From contig JAQVXB010000001.1 in the NCBI GenBank assembly GCA_028709405.1, positions 1-28,570 of the forward strand: 28,570 nt of DNA, written 5' to 3'. Positions 1 through 7,827 of the stretch are shown here, in pieces. The stretch's first letter is position 1, and every line of letters begins with the position of its first letter. The notes beneath the pieces are model-generated. The model was not told the origin of the DNA. It saw nothing but the letters and a program-made list of their open reading frames with translations, and made no database searches. A program made the position numbers and the translations under genes. The DNA is from Candidatus Shapirobacteria bacterium (GTDB lineage: Bacteria; Patescibacteriota; Microgenomatia; UBA12405).

Positions 1-195
1 GAAACCGCTTTCGATTCTGAGGGTAACTATAATCTAACCATCAAAGATCAAACTTTCTTTCCCGAGATCAATCTTGATAAAATTAACAAAATTAGATCAG
101 TTCAAATTACTTTAAATATTAATGCCTCTTCAAAAGAAGAAGCAAAAATGTTATTATCAGCCCTAGGTTTCCCTTTTGAGAAAACCAATAACTAA
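1..195 (+). CDS. rplE: 50S ribosomal protein L5, C-terminal part (5' end outside window)
   Basis: The reading frame is open from base 1 to a TAA at 193-195, giving the last 64 residues. The segment reads FPEINLDKINKIRSVQIT and ends LLSALGFPF, which matches the C-terminal signature of L5 (FPEI..DK....RG..IT, then ALG.PF). L5 binds 5S rRNA in the central protuberance of the large subunit. It is followed 11 nt later by the S14 gene, the normal spc operon order. The start codon lies upstream of the window. Confidence 0.95.
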   Translation, partial: ETAFDSEGNYNLTIKDQTFFPEINLDKINKIRSVQITLNINASSKEEAKMLLSALGFPFEKTNN

Positions 196-206
196 TTAAC
201 TAAATT

Positions 207-392
207 ATGGCCACCGTTGCAAAAATAGTCAGAGAAGACAAAAAATTAAAATATAGTTGTCGGCATCATAATCGATGTCAAATTTGTGGTCGACCACATG
301 GATTTATTCGTTTATTTGGCATTTGCCGACTTTGCTTTCGCAAATTGGCTCACCAAGGAATGCTTCCTGGTGTTAAAAAGGCCAGTTGGTAA
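207..392 (+). CDS. rpsN: 30S ribosomal protein S14, zinc-binding type
   Basis: This 61-residue protein is the short, zinc-binding (type Z) form of S14. Cys24, Cys27, Cys40 and Cys43 form two CxxC pairs around RPHGFIRLFGICRLCFR, and the end GMLPGVKKASW is the family C-terminus. S14 binds 16S rRNA in the small-subunit head. It sits between rplE and rpsH, and its stop is 7 nt before the rpsH start. There is no clear Shine-Dalgarno site, as for most ribosomal genes here. Confidence 0.97.
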   Translation: MATVAKIVREDKKLKYSCRHHNRCQICGRPHGFIRLFGICRLCFRKLAHQGMLPGVKKASW

Positions 393-399
393 TAAAAAT

Positions 400-789
400 A
401 TGCATCAATCAACTTCTATCGATTTTATAATTAGAATAAAAAACGGCTACAAAGCTGGTAGAAAAACTATTTCTGCTCCAGTTTCTAATTTTTGTATTGC
501 CATGGCTACTTTATTAAAGAAAACCGGTTATATTGCCGATTTTTCAATTACTGGTGATACTAAAAAAGATATGATTATCACTTTAGCTTATGACAATAAT
601 GAACCTAGAGTCAGTGATGTTAGATTGTTCTCTAAGCCTGGTCGACGTATTTATGAAAAAAAATCATCCCTTCCTTGGGGTAAAAATCCCGCTTCTTTAA
701 TCATTGTTTCCACTAGTAGCGGTGTTATGTCTCAAAAAGAGGCAAAATTTAAAGGTCTTGGTGGAGAAATTATTGCCGAAATTTGGTAA
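400..789 (+). CDS. rpsH: 30S ribosomal protein S8
   Basis: This is a 129-residue S8. The ATG at 400 is chosen because the frame upstream of it overlaps rpsN and encodes nothing S8-like, while MHQSTSIDFIIRIKNGYKAG is the expected N-terminus. The C-terminal region (STSSGVMSQKEA, then GGEIIAEIW) is the conserved S8 end. S8 binds the central domain of 16S rRNA. In well-studied bacteria it also represses spc operon translation by binding mRNA; whether that happens here is not visible. Confidence 0.96.
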   Translation: MHQSTSIDFIIRIKNGYKAGRKTISAPVSNFCIAMATLLKKTGYIADFSITGDTKKDMIITLAYDNNEPRVSDVRLFSKPGRRIYEKKSSLPWGKNPASLIIVSTSSGVMSQKEAKFKGLGGEIIAEIW

Positions 790-795
790 ACCTTT

Positions 796-1335
796 ATGTC
801 AAGAATAGGAAAACAATTAATTAATATTCCAACCGGAGTTTCTGTTGTTGTTAATCAAAAAGAAGTTACCGTTACCGGTCCAAAAGGCGAACTAAAATTA
901 AATTTTGCTCCAAAAATTAATGTTGAAGTTAAAGATAATCAAGTTTTTGTTACCCGCGTTTCTGAAGATAAAAAAACCAAATCAAACCACGGTACAGTTA
1001 GAGCTCATATTAATAATATGATTAAAGGGGTTGTTGAACCTTGGAAAAAAGAAATGGAAATAAAAGGTACTGGTTATAAAGTTGCTTTAATGGGGAATAA
1101 AGTCAGATTAAACGTCGGTTTTATTCACCCTGTTGATGTTACTGCTCCAACTGGAGTTGTTTTTGAAGTTCCAGAAGATACTAAAATTATAATTACTGGC
1201 CCAGATAGAACAGTTGTTGGTCAGGTTGCCAGCAATATTCGAAAAATCAGACCACCCGAACCTTACAAAGGTAAAGGTATTAGATATGCTGATGAATTTA
1301 TTAAACTTAAAGCAGGTAAAAAAGCTAAAGCCTAA
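796..1335 (+). CDS. rplF: 50S ribosomal protein L6
   Basis: This is a full-length 179-residue L6. The start MSRIGKQLINIPTGV and the C-terminal RKIRPPEPYKGKGIRY are diagnostic. The protein has two similar alpha/beta domains, roughly residues 1-80 and 81-179, and contacts 23S rRNA near the factor-binding region. It begins 6 nt after rpsH and precedes rplR, the standard order. The lysine-rich tail (KLKAGKKAKA) is ordinary for the family. Confidence 0.97.
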   Translation: MSRIGKQLINIPTGVSVVVNQKEVTVTGPKGELKLNFAPKINVEVKDNQVFVTRVSEDKKTKSNHGTVRAHINNMIKGVVEPWKKEMEIKGTGYKVALMGNKVRLNVGFIHPVDVTAPTGVVFEVPEDTKIIITGPDRTVVGQVASNIRKIRPPEPYKGKGIRYADEFIKLKAGKKAKA

Positions 1336-1343
1336 AAAATAAT

Positions 1344-1688
1344 ATGATCACCCATAATTCAAAACAACGTCGTCAAAATCGAGTTAGAGCTAAATTAGCC
1401 CTAAATTCAGGTGTTCCTCGATTAACTGTCTTTAGAAGTAATCAACATCTTTGGGCTCAAATTATCGATGATAAACACGGTAAAACTCTCGTCGCTGCTT
1501 CTACTAAAGCTTTAAAATTAGACAAGGGTACAAAAACTGAAAAAGCTATCGCTGTTGGCGCCCAAATTGCTACTCTTGCTTTAGAAAAGAAAATTATTAA
1601 AGTTAGATTCGATCGTGGTCTTTACCGTTATCATGGTCGAGTTAAAGCTCTTGCCGATGGAGCTCGTTCCAAAGGTTTAGTTTTTTAA
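1344..1688 (+). CDS. rplR: 50S ribosomal protein L18
   Basis: This 114-residue L18 binds 5S rRNA together with L5. It has a basic N-terminal tail (KQRRQNRVRAKL), then VPRLTVFRSNQHLWAQIIDD and the C-terminal FDRGLYRYHGRVKALADGARSKGLVF, all conserved in the family. Length is normal. It lies 8 nt after rplF and 4 nt before rpsE in one transcription unit. Confidence 0.97.
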   Translation: MITHNSKQRRQNRVRAKLALNSGVPRLTVFRSNQHLWAQIIDDKHGKTLVAASTKALKLDKGTKTEKAIAVGAQIATLALEKKIIKVRFDRGLYRYHGRVKALADGARSKGLVF

Positions 1689-1692
1689 AAAT

Positions 1693-2160
1693 ATGAATCC
1701 AAATCAACAATATCAAAAATATGAAAAACCAGTCAGCGAGTTCGTTGATAAGGTTGTCAAAATTAAAAGAGTATCTAAAAAAACCAAAGGTGGAAATCAA
1801 ATTCACTTTACTGCCTTAGTTGTTTCCGGTGATAAAAAAAATCGAGTTGGTGTTGGCTTAGGTAAAGCTAAAAGTGTTGCTGACGCTATTCAAAAGGGTA
1901 TTAAAAAAGCCCAAAAAAGTTTAATTAATGTTCCTATTGTCGATGGTACTATCTCTGGTTCTGTTACTTTAAAATTCAAAGGTGCTATTGTTATGATTCG
2001 ACCAGGTAAAAAAGGAAGTGGTCTTATTGCTGGTGGTCCAGTCAGATCAGTTGTTGAATTAGCTGGTATTCAAGACATCGTCAGTAAAATTATTGGCTCT
2101 AAAAACAAATCAATTAATGTTTGGGCAGCTCTTAAAGCTCTCTCTATTCTAAAAAAATAA
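1693..2160 (+). CDS. rpsE: 30S ribosomal protein S5
   Basis: This 155-residue S5 is part of the decoding-fidelity region of the small subunit. The N-terminal double-stranded RNA-binding-like domain reads DKVVKIKRVSKKTKGG, with VGVGLGKA following. The C-terminal domain carries GSGLIAGGPVRSVVELAGI and the end INVWAALKAL. The next gene, rplO, begins after a single base. In most bacteria rpmD (L30) lies between rpsE and rplO; here there is no room for it. Confidence 0.97.
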   Translation: MNPNQQYQKYEKPVSEFVDKVVKIKRVSKKTKGGNQIHFTALVVSGDKKNRVGVGLGKAKSVADAIQKGIKKAQKSLINVPIVDGTISGSVTLKFKGAIVMIRPGKKGSGLIAGGPVRSVVELAGIQDIVSKIIGSKNKSINVWAALKALSILKK

Positions 2161-2161
2161 T

Positions 2162-2611
2162 ATGGAAATTTTAACTAAATTAACTAAAATTACTCAAAAA
2201 CCAGCCCGTCGTTGCGGTCGTGGTATTGGTTCAGGCCTAGGTGGTCATACTTCTGGTCGTGGCGCCAAGGGTGATAAAGCTCGAGGTTCAACTGCTTTAA
2301 CTTTTGCTGGTACTAAACATAAAAAATCTTGGATTAAAAGACTTCCTTTTTTAAGAGGTAAACATCGTCTTCAAAGTCAAAAAAATGTCATTAATGTTAA
2401 TTTAAATCAGATTGAAAAATGGTTTAAGGCTAACGATATTGTTGATACTACTTCAATTGCTAAAAAAGCTAATTTTTCTCTAAAGAACTTTAATTCTGCT
2501 TTTAAAATTTTAGCTACTGGTAATCTTACTAAATCTCTAAAATTTAAAAACCTCTCTTTCTCAAAAGAGGCCAAAAACAAAATTATTGCTGCGGGTGGTA
2601 ATATAGAGTAA
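2162..2611 (+). CDS. rplO: 50S ribosomal protein L15
   Basis: This 149-residue L15 has a basic glycine/arginine-rich N-terminal part (RRCGRGIGSGLGGHTSGRGAKG) that threads into 23S rRNA, followed by a globular C-terminal domain from about residue 75. The L15 signature region ends in IIAAGGNIE. Its TAA overlaps the secY ATG by one base (TAATG), suggesting translational coupling. It directly follows rpsE. Confidence 0.95.
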   Translation: MEILTKLTKITQKPARRCGRGIGSGLGGHTSGRGAKGDKARGSTALTFAGTKHKKSWIKRLPFLRGKHRLQSQKNVINVNLNQIEKWFKANDIVDTTSIAKKANFSLKNFNSAFKILATGNLTKSLKFKNLSFSKEAKNKIIAAGGNIE

Positions 2612-3891
2612 TGAATCTGATAGCTAAGTCACTTCTGCTATATGTTGAGGGTTTAAAAACCCCTATTTTTAGAAAAAAATTAACAGTTACTCTTTTGCTT
2701 TTAATTTTTTTTCGTCTAATTGCCCACATCCCAGTTCCTGGTATTAATCTTGATTTATTAAAACAATTTTTTTCTCAAAACCAACTATTATCTCTTTTAG
2801 ATATTTTTTCTGGTGGTACTCTTGCTAATTTTTCTATTGCTGCTCTTGGTTTATCTCCTTACATCAGTGCTTCAGTTATGATGCAGCTTTTAGCTTTAGT
2901 CGTTCCTCAAATTGAAGAACTTCAAAAAGAAGGGGAATATGGCCGAGCCAAGATTAATCAATATACTCGTATTGCCACTATCCCTTTTGCTATTATCAAC
3001 AGCATTGGTATGTTCACTATCCTAAAATCTCAAAATATTATTACTACTTTTACTCCCTTAACCATTGCTGGTTTGGTTTTTAGTATGTTGGCTGGTACCA
3101 TGATCATGATTTTCTTAGGTGAGATGATCAATTTATACGGTGTTGGAAATGGTATCTCTATGCTTATTTTTGCCGGTATTATCTCTCGTTTACCAATCAG
3201 CTTTATTCAAACTTTCAGTATTACCGATTTTTCTAATCCTCAAAATACCTTAAACCTTATCATCCTTGCCGCTATGGCTTTTGTCTTAATCTTCTGTATA
3301 GTCTTAGTCGAAGAAGCTATTCTTCGTGTTCCCATAAATTATGCTAAACGTGGTCAATCAACCTATCTTCCCATAAAAATTAATACAGCTGGAGTTATGC
3401 CAATAATTTTTGCTGTTTCTCTTGCTACTGTACCTTCATTATTTGGACAGTTTTTAGGAAAAGTTTCCAATAGTTTTATTGCCAATACCGCCAATACTAT
3501 TTCTTATATTTTTAGAACCGATGGTTATCTCTATATGGCTTTTTATTTTATATTAGTTATGGGTTTTACTTTTTTCTACACTTCAGTTATTTTTAAACCA
3601 AAAGAAATTGCCGAGGAATTAAGAAAATCAGGTGGTTTTATCCCTGGCATTCGTCCTGGTATTTCCACTGAAAAACGCCTCAAATATCTAATTAATCGAG
3701 TTATTGTCATTGGTTCCGTCTTTTTAGGTCTTATTGCTGTTTCTCCATCTATTGTTCAAAAAATTACCGGTATTACCACTTTAACTATTGGTGGAACTAG
3801 TGTTCTTATCGTTGTTTCTGTAATTATTGAATTAACTCGCAAATTAGAAAATGTCGTTCAAATGCAAAATTACGACAAATTAAGTTATTAA
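2611..3891 (+). CDS. secY: Preprotein translocase subunit SecY
   Basis: SecY forms the protein-conducting channel of the Sec translocon in the cytoplasmic membrane. The 426-residue protein has about ten hydrophobic segments. Recognisable family sequences include RLIAHIPVPGIN after TM1, the plug and TM2 region LANFSIAALGLSPYISASVMMQLL, QKEGEYGRAKINQYTR, and the cytosolic loop RKSGGFIPGIRPG. It sits at its usual place between rplO and adk. Its partners SecD and SecF are encoded at 21998-24234. Confidence 0.97.
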   Translation: MNLIAKSLLLYVEGLKTPIFRKKLTVTLLLLIFFRLIAHIPVPGINLDLLKQFFSQNQLLSLLDIFSGGTLANFSIAALGLSPYISASVMMQLLALVVPQIEELQKEGEYGRAKINQYTRIATIPFAIINSIGMFTILKSQNIITTFTPLTIAGLVFSMLAGTMIMIFLGEMINLYGVGNGISMLIFAGIISRLPISFIQTFSITDFSNPQNTLNLIILAAMAFVLIFCIVLVEEAILRVPINYAKRGQSTYLPIKINTAGVMPIIFAVSLATVPSLFGQFLGKVSNSFIANTANTISYIFRTDGYLYMAFYFILVMGFTFFYTSVIFKPKEIAEELRKSGGFIPGIRPGISTEKRLKYLINRVIVIGSVFLGLIAVSPSIVQKITGITTLTIGGTSVLIVVSVIIELTRKLENVVQMQNYDKLSY

Positions 3892-3946
3892 TTTAATAAA
3901 TTTAAAACTAGCGTACTAACGCTCCAAAGTTCTAAAGATCTAAAAT

Positions 3947-4534
3947 ATGGCTCTAAATCTATTTATAATCGGACCATCAGGCTGTGGTAAATCCACTCAA
4001 GCCAAACTTATCGCCGAAAAATACGGCCTTACTCATTTATCTACCGGCCAACTTCTTCGAGACGAGATTTCTTCTTCATCAGAACTTGGATTAAAAGCTA
4101 AATCATATATTGATGCTGGTAACTTAGTTCCAGATGAAATAGTCTTTGAGATTTTAACTTCAAATTTTGCCAAACTTAATAATCAAGATTTTATTGTCGA
4201 CGGTTTCCCTCGAATGCTTAGTCAAGGCCAATTTATTGAAAATTATTTATCATCCCAAAATCAACCACTGGATTTAATTATCCATTTAGATGTTTCTTTT
4301 GAAGAAATTCAAGCTCGTCGTGCTAAAATGGGTGTCGATTTTCAAGATAAAAACCGAACCGACAATACCCCCGAAGCCATGGCCGCCCGTCAAAAATTCT
4401 ATGATGATAATAATGATCTAATTATGAATTATTTTCAATCAAAAAATCTTTTATTCCGTACCGATGGTAATCGCCCTATTGAACCAATTTTTAATGATAT
4501 CTGTCAAAAAATTAATAGTTTACCTCAAAATTAA
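3947..4534 (+). CDS. adk: Adenylate kinase, short-LID form
   Basis: Adenylate kinase interconverts ATP + AMP and 2 ADP. Seen are the P-loop GPSGCGKST (residues 9-17), the AMP-binding stretch HLSTGQLLRDE, and DGFPR. The LID is short and has no zinc cysteines, so at 195 residues this is the short form. It follows secY after 55 nt; a small hairpin (AGCGT-ACTA-ACGCT, 3910-3923) lies in that gap without a T-run. The map gene that often follows adk is absent, and infA comes next. Confidence 0.95.
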   Translation: MALNLFIIGPSGCGKSTQAKLIAEKYGLTHLSTGQLLRDEISSSSELGLKAKSYIDAGNLVPDEIVFEILTSNFAKLNNQDFIVDGFPRMLSQGQFIENYLSSQNQPLDLIIHLDVSFEEIQARRAKMGVDFQDKNRTDNTPEAMAARQKFYDDNNDLIMNYFQSKNLLFRTDGNRPIEPIFNDICQKINSLPQN

Positions 4535-4543
4535 TTCATTTTA

Positions 4544-4747
4544 ATGAAAGAACCAACCGTCAAAGGTCAAATAACCGAAGTCTTGCCTAATTCCCTTTAT
4601 CGGGTTAAACTCGAAAATGGCAATGACATTATTGCTCATTTAGCCGGCAAATTACGAATGCACCACATTCGAGTTTTAGCTGGAGACAATGTTTCTCTCG
4701 TCCTTAGTCCTGAAGGAGAAAAGGGTAGAATTGTCTATCGCATATAA
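4544..4747 (+). CDS. infA: Translation initiation factor IF-1
   Basis: IF-1 binds the ribosomal A site during initiation. The 67-residue protein is a single S1-type OB fold, with the family sequences VKGQITEVLPNSLYRVKLENG, GKLRMHHIRVLAGD and the end GRIVYRI. Size is near the usual 70-72. It lies between adk and rpmJ, as in most alpha operons, and is followed by a promoter for the downstream genes. Confidence 0.96.
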   Translation: MKEPTVKGQITEVLPNSLYRVKLENGNDIIAHLAGKLRMHHIRVLAGDNVSLVLSPEGEKGRIVYRI

Positions 4748-4761
4748 ATTAAATTTACTCT

Positions 4762-4790
4762 TTGATATTGTCGGCTTTTTAGGTTACAAT
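4762..4790 (+). promoter_or_regulatory. Sigma-70-type promoter before rpmJ
   Basis: The sequence shows a -35 TTGATA (4762-4767), a 17-nt spacer and a -10 TACAAT (4785-4790). The expected start of transcription is near 4797, giving a leader of about 8 nt before the rpmJ ATG at 4805. This would let rpmJ-rpsM-rpsK-rpsD-rpoA-rplQ-rplM-rpsI be transcribed separately from the upstream spc genes. Confidence 0.7.
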
Positions 4791-4804
4791 ATCCAAGTTC
4801 CTAT

Positions 4805-4918
4805 ATGAAAGTAAAATCTAGTATTAAACGTCGATGTAAAAACTGTAAGATAGTTCTCCGAAGAGGAGTTCGACGTGTTATTTGTTCTACCAAAAGACAT
4901 ACCCAAAAACAGGGTTAA
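4805..4918 (+). CDS. rpmJ: 50S ribosomal protein L36
   Basis: This 37-residue protein, found by reading the gap between infA and rpsM, is L36. It begins MKVKSSIKRRCKNCK and has the zinc-ribbon ligands Cys11, Cys14, Cys27 and His32, then ends THTQKQG-like (RHTQKQG). L36 is a small 23S rRNA-binding protein near the peptidyl transferase region. Its TAA lies 8 nt before the rpsM ATG. All four zinc ligands are present. Confidence 0.95.
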   Translation: MKVKSSIKRRCKNCKIVLRRGVRRVICSTKRHTQKQG

Positions 4919-4926
4919 TTTTAAAT

Positions 4927-5346
4927 ATGAGAATTGTTGGCGTTGAAATTCCAGATAATGAAAGAGCTGAAATAGGTTTGACTCGTTTTTTTGGTATTGG
5001 TCGAACCAATGTTAAAGATTTAGCCAAGAAAGCCAAAATCGACTTAAATACTAGAATAAAAGATCTTTCTCGTGACGACGTTTCTAATTTAATGAAAGCT
5101 TTGGAAAATTTTAAAGTTGAAGGTGATCTTAAAAAAGAAATTAGAGAAAATATTGATCGTTTAAAAGCTATTAAAGCTTATCGTGGTATTCGTCACATTG
5201 TCAGCCTTCCAGTTCGAGGTCAAAGAACTAAAACAAATTCTCGTACCAGAAAAGGTAAAAAGAAAACTGTTGGATCATTAACCAAAGAGGCTTGGGCAAA
5301 GATTGAAACTGCTCAAAAAGCTGCTAGTAATAATACTAATAAATAA
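4927..5346 (+). CDS. rpsM: 30S ribosomal protein S13
   Basis: This is a 139-residue S13 from the small-subunit head. The ATG at 4927 is chosen because MRIVGVEIPDNERAEIGLTR is the family N-terminus; an earlier in-frame ATG at 4882 lies inside rpmJ. Further signatures are FFGIGRTN, YRGIRHIVSLPVRGQRTKTN and the basic tail RTRKGKKKTV. An extra C-terminal stretch (SLTKEAWAKIETAQKAASNNTNK) goes beyond the usual end near residue 120. Confidence 0.96.
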   Translation: MRIVGVEIPDNERAEIGLTRFFGIGRTNVKDLAKKAKIDLNTRIKDLSRDDVSNLMKALENFKVEGDLKKEIRENIDRLKAIKAYRGIRHIVSLPVRGQRTKTNSRTRKGKKKTVGSLTKEAWAKIETAQKAASNNTNK

Positions 5347-5357
5347 TTAATCTAAAA

Positions 5358-5765
5358 ATGGCCCAAAATAACACTCAAACAAATAATACTGTCACTAAAA
5401 AGAAAACTTTTAAAAATATTGCTGAAGGTCGACTTTATATTCAATCAACTTTTAATAATACTATTGTCACAATTACTGATACTAAAGGTAAAACTATCTC
5501 TTGGTCTAGTTCTGGAAATTGTGGTTTCAAAGGTGCTAGAAAATCTACTCCTTATGCCGCTACCACTGCCATCGAAAAGACTCTAGAAGAAGCCAAAAAA
5601 CACGGTGTTAAAAAATTAGCAGTTTATTTAAAAGGTCCAGGTTCCGGTCGAGATGCCGCCCTTAGATATCTTCGCACCAAAAGAGATTTTGATGTCGATA
5701 TGATCTCTGATGTCACCCCTATCCCTCACAATGGTCCCAGACCTCCAAAACAACGTCGAGTATAA
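5358..5765 (+). CDS. rpsK: 30S ribosomal protein S11
   Basis: This 135-residue S11 sits in the small-subunit platform. The sequences IQSTFNNTIVTITDTKGKTISW, GARKSTPYAA and the end ITPIPHNGPRPPKQRRV-like (VTPIPHNGPRPPKQRRV) are diagnostic. It follows rpsM by 11 nt and is separated from rpsD by a 40-nt spacer made almost entirely of AACTTT-type repeats. Confidence 0.97.
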   Translation: MAQNNTQTNNTVTKKKTFKNIAEGRLYIQSTFNNTIVTITDTKGKTISWSSSGNCGFKGARKSTPYAATTAIEKTLEEAKKHGVKKLAVYLKGPGSGRDAALRYLRTKRDFDVDMISDVTPIPHNGPRPPKQRRV

Positions 5766-5798
5766 CTTTATGAACTTTATAACTTTTAACTTTATAAA
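5764..5798 (+). repeat. AACTTTATAA-type short repeat array in the rpsK-rpsD spacer
   Basis: The spacer holds four close copies of AACTTT (starting near 5764, 5773, 5781 and 5789), spaced 8-9 nt apart. The last 17 bases (5782-5798) occur identically at 10748-10764. No promoter or terminator structure is evident in it. It looks like a mobile or expanding low-complexity spacer sequence, not a regulatory site. Confidence 0.6.
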
Positions 5799-5805
5799 CT
5801 AATCT

Positions 5806-6438
5806 ATGTCAAGAATTACTTTAAATTCCAAATGTCGACTTTGTCGAGCTGCTGGATCAAAATTATATTTAAAAGGTCTTCGTTGTAATTCTTCGAAGTG
5901 TCCAATTGAAAAAAAAGGTGCCGTTAAACCAGGTATGCACGGTGTTAAAAGTGGTAGTAAACCTACTGATTATGGTATTCAGCTTCGAGCAAAACAAAAA
6001 GCCAAAAGAATTTATGGTGTTCAAGAAACTCAATTTAAAAATTACTATCTCAAAGCCAAAAATCTTAAAGGTTTGGTCGGTGATAATTTAATGATCCTTC
6101 TTGAAAAACGTCTAGATAATGTTCTTTATAAATCAGGTTTAGTTTTATCTAGATCTTTAGCTAAACAACTAACTAGCCATAAACATGTTTTAGTTAACGA
6201 TAAAAAACTCAACATTTCTTCTTATGAAACTAAAATAGGCGATATCATCAGTTTTGATCAAAAAACCATCAATACCTACAAAGATATCCTCCCAGCCATG
6301 GAAAACGATTTTAAAGCCCCTATGTGGCTTGATTTAAACAAAAAAAACCTTACTGTCAAAGTCATTTCTACTCCAACCAGAGAAGAAGTGGTCGGCGACA
6401 TTGATGTCAATTTAATAATTGAATATTATTCAAGATAA
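5806..6438 (+). CDS. rpsD: 30S ribosomal protein S4, zinc-binding type
   Basis: S4 nucleates 16S rRNA assembly. The 210-residue protein has an N-terminal zinc site (Cys10, Cys13, Cys27, Cys32), a central helical region with YGIQLRAKQKAKRIYGVQE, and an S4 RNA-binding domain from about residue 100 (RLDNVLYKSGLVLSRSLAKQ, then HKHVLVNDKKLN). Zinc-ligand S4 is one of two common bacterial forms. The gene precedes rpoA, as in many alpha operons. Confidence 0.96.
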   Translation: MSRITLNSKCRLCRAAGSKLYLKGLRCNSSKCPIEKKGAVKPGMHGVKSGSKPTDYGIQLRAKQKAKRIYGVQETQFKNYYLKAKNLKGLVGDNLMILLEKRLDNVLYKSGLVLSRSLAKQLTSHKHVLVNDKKLNISSYETKIGDIISFDQKTINTYKDILPAMENDFKAPMWLDLNKKNLTVKVISTPTREEVVGDIDVNLIIEYYSR

Positions 6439-6456
6439 TAAAAAAAGGAGCCAAAA

Positions 6457-7374
6457 ATGATCGAAACAAATAAGTTTAATATCAAAACCGTAAAAACAGA
6501 AGAAAGATACGGTAAATTCGAACTTAGTCCATTAGTTGGTGGCTTTGGTCACACTCTTGGCAATAGCTTACGTCGAGTTTTGTTAATCACTATCCCTGGT
6601 GCTGCTATCACCAAAATTAGAATTGATGGTGCTAACCATCTTTTTACTACTTTGCCTGGGGTTAAAGAAGATTTAGTCGAAATTTCCTTAAATCTTAAAA
6701 AGATTAAATTTGAATATAATCAAAACGATCCTATCGTTTTAGAGTTAGAAAAGAAAGGTCCTGGTGTTGTCACTGCTGGTGATATTGCCGATACTGAATT
6801 GTGTAAAGTTTCCAATCCAGAACAAGTAATTGCCACCCTTGCTGACAATAAATCATCCCTAAAAATTTCTTTGACAGTTGAAAGGGGAGTTGGTTATACC
6901 TTAGCCAAAGAACAAAAAACCGATGTTGTTGGTGAAATTATCCTTGACGCCGCTTTTACTCCTGTAATTAAGACCAATTACACTGTTGAGCCTACTCGTT
7001 TGGGTAAAAAATCAAATTACGACAAATTAACCATGGAAATCTGGACTGATGGTTCAGTTGATCCTCTTCACGCCCTTAAAATGGCCGCTAAAGATTTAAT
7101 TAGCTCTTTTAGTCAAATTGTCGACCCAAAAGAATTTGAAGAAGAAGTCATAACTCTATTAGCTTCTCCAAACCTTCATGGTAGCGATATCTCTGTTGAA
7201 GAAATCGAACTTCCTTTAAGAGTTACTAATGCTCTCAAAAAAGCCGGTTATCCCACCATTGACGCTTTAATTAAAGCTGGTCGTTTAGATGTTAGCAAGG
7301 CTAAAAATGTCGGCGAAAAATCATTAAAAGTTATTGATGCCTGGTTAAAAGAAAGAGGCTTCACTTGGAAATAA
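6457..7374 (+). CDS. rpoA: DNA-directed RNA polymerase subunit alpha
   Basis: Alpha dimerises to scaffold RNA polymerase assembly. The N-terminal domain (about 1-230) carries PLVGGFGHTLGNSLRRVLL, the alpha family signature, and KMAAKDLISSF. The C-terminal domain (about 242-305) has the helix-hairpin-helix-like sequence LRVTNALKKAGYPTIDAL and KNVGEKSLKVI, so promoter UP-element or activator contacts remain possible. A good Shine-Dalgarno AAGGAG (6445-6450) precedes the ATG, unlike most ribosomal genes upstream. At 305 residues it is slightly short. Confidence 0.97.
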   Translation: MIETNKFNIKTVKTEERYGKFELSPLVGGFGHTLGNSLRRVLLITIPGAAITKIRIDGANHLFTTLPGVKEDLVEISLNLKKIKFEYNQNDPIVLELEKKGPGVVTAGDIADTELCKVSNPEQVIATLADNKSSLKISLTVERGVGYTLAKEQKTDVVGEIILDAAFTPVIKTNYTVEPTRLGKKSNYDKLTMEIWTDGSVDPLHALKMAAKDLISSFSQIVDPKEFEEEVITLLASPNLHGSDISVEEIELPLRVTNALKKAGYPTIDALIKAGRLDVSKAKNVGEKSLKVIDAWLKERGFTWK

Positions 7375-7377
7375 ACT

Positions 7378-7827
7378 ATGAGACACCGAATGGTAGGTAA
7401 AAAATTAGGACGCAACTTTAACGAAAGAAAAGCATTGTTAAAGTCTTTAACCAAAGCTATGTTTACTCATGGTTCAATTGAGACTACCGAAGCTAAGGTT
7501 AAAGCTATCATTCCCATGGTCGAAGCTTTAGCTAATACTATTGTTAGTAAAGAAGAATTAACTGCCAAAAGAGAATTATTTAAAGTTCTTCAAGATCAAC
7601 ATTGGGTTAACCGTGTTGTTACTAATTTTAAATCTGTTTTTGGTGATCAAAAATCAAATTTTACTACTATTACTAAAGTTAAGCGACGTTTCGGTGATGA
7701 TGCCTTAATTGTTAAACTTAGCTTTGTTAAAGCAGTTAATTTTAAACCAGAAATAATTAAAATTGATAAAAAAGCCAAAAAAGAAGTTACTAAAAAGGTC
7801 AAACCAGTTAAAAAGGAGTCAAAATAA
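7378..7827 (+). CDS. rplQ: 50S ribosomal protein L17
   Basis: L17 begins MRHRMVGKKLGRNFNERKALLKSL, which is diagnostic, and continues with KAMFTHGSIETTEAKVKAI and the conserved RFGDDAL. The core ends near residue 125. A lysine-rich tail (DKKAKKEVTKKVKPVKKESK) brings it to 149. It starts 3 nt after rpoA stops, and its last A is shared with the rplM ATG. Confidence 0.96.
   Translation: MRHRMVGKKLGRNFNERKALLKSLTKAMFTHGSIETTEAKVKAIIPMVEALANTIVSKEELTAKRELFKVLQDQHWVNRVVTNFKSVFGDQKSNFTTITKVKRRFGDDALIVKLSFVKAVNFKPEIIKIDKKAKKEVTKKVKPVKKESK

Noticed and set aside
3910..3923. Terminator between secY and adk
   Set aside because: The 5-bp hairpin has no T-run and adk follows directly, so it is unlikely to stop transcription.
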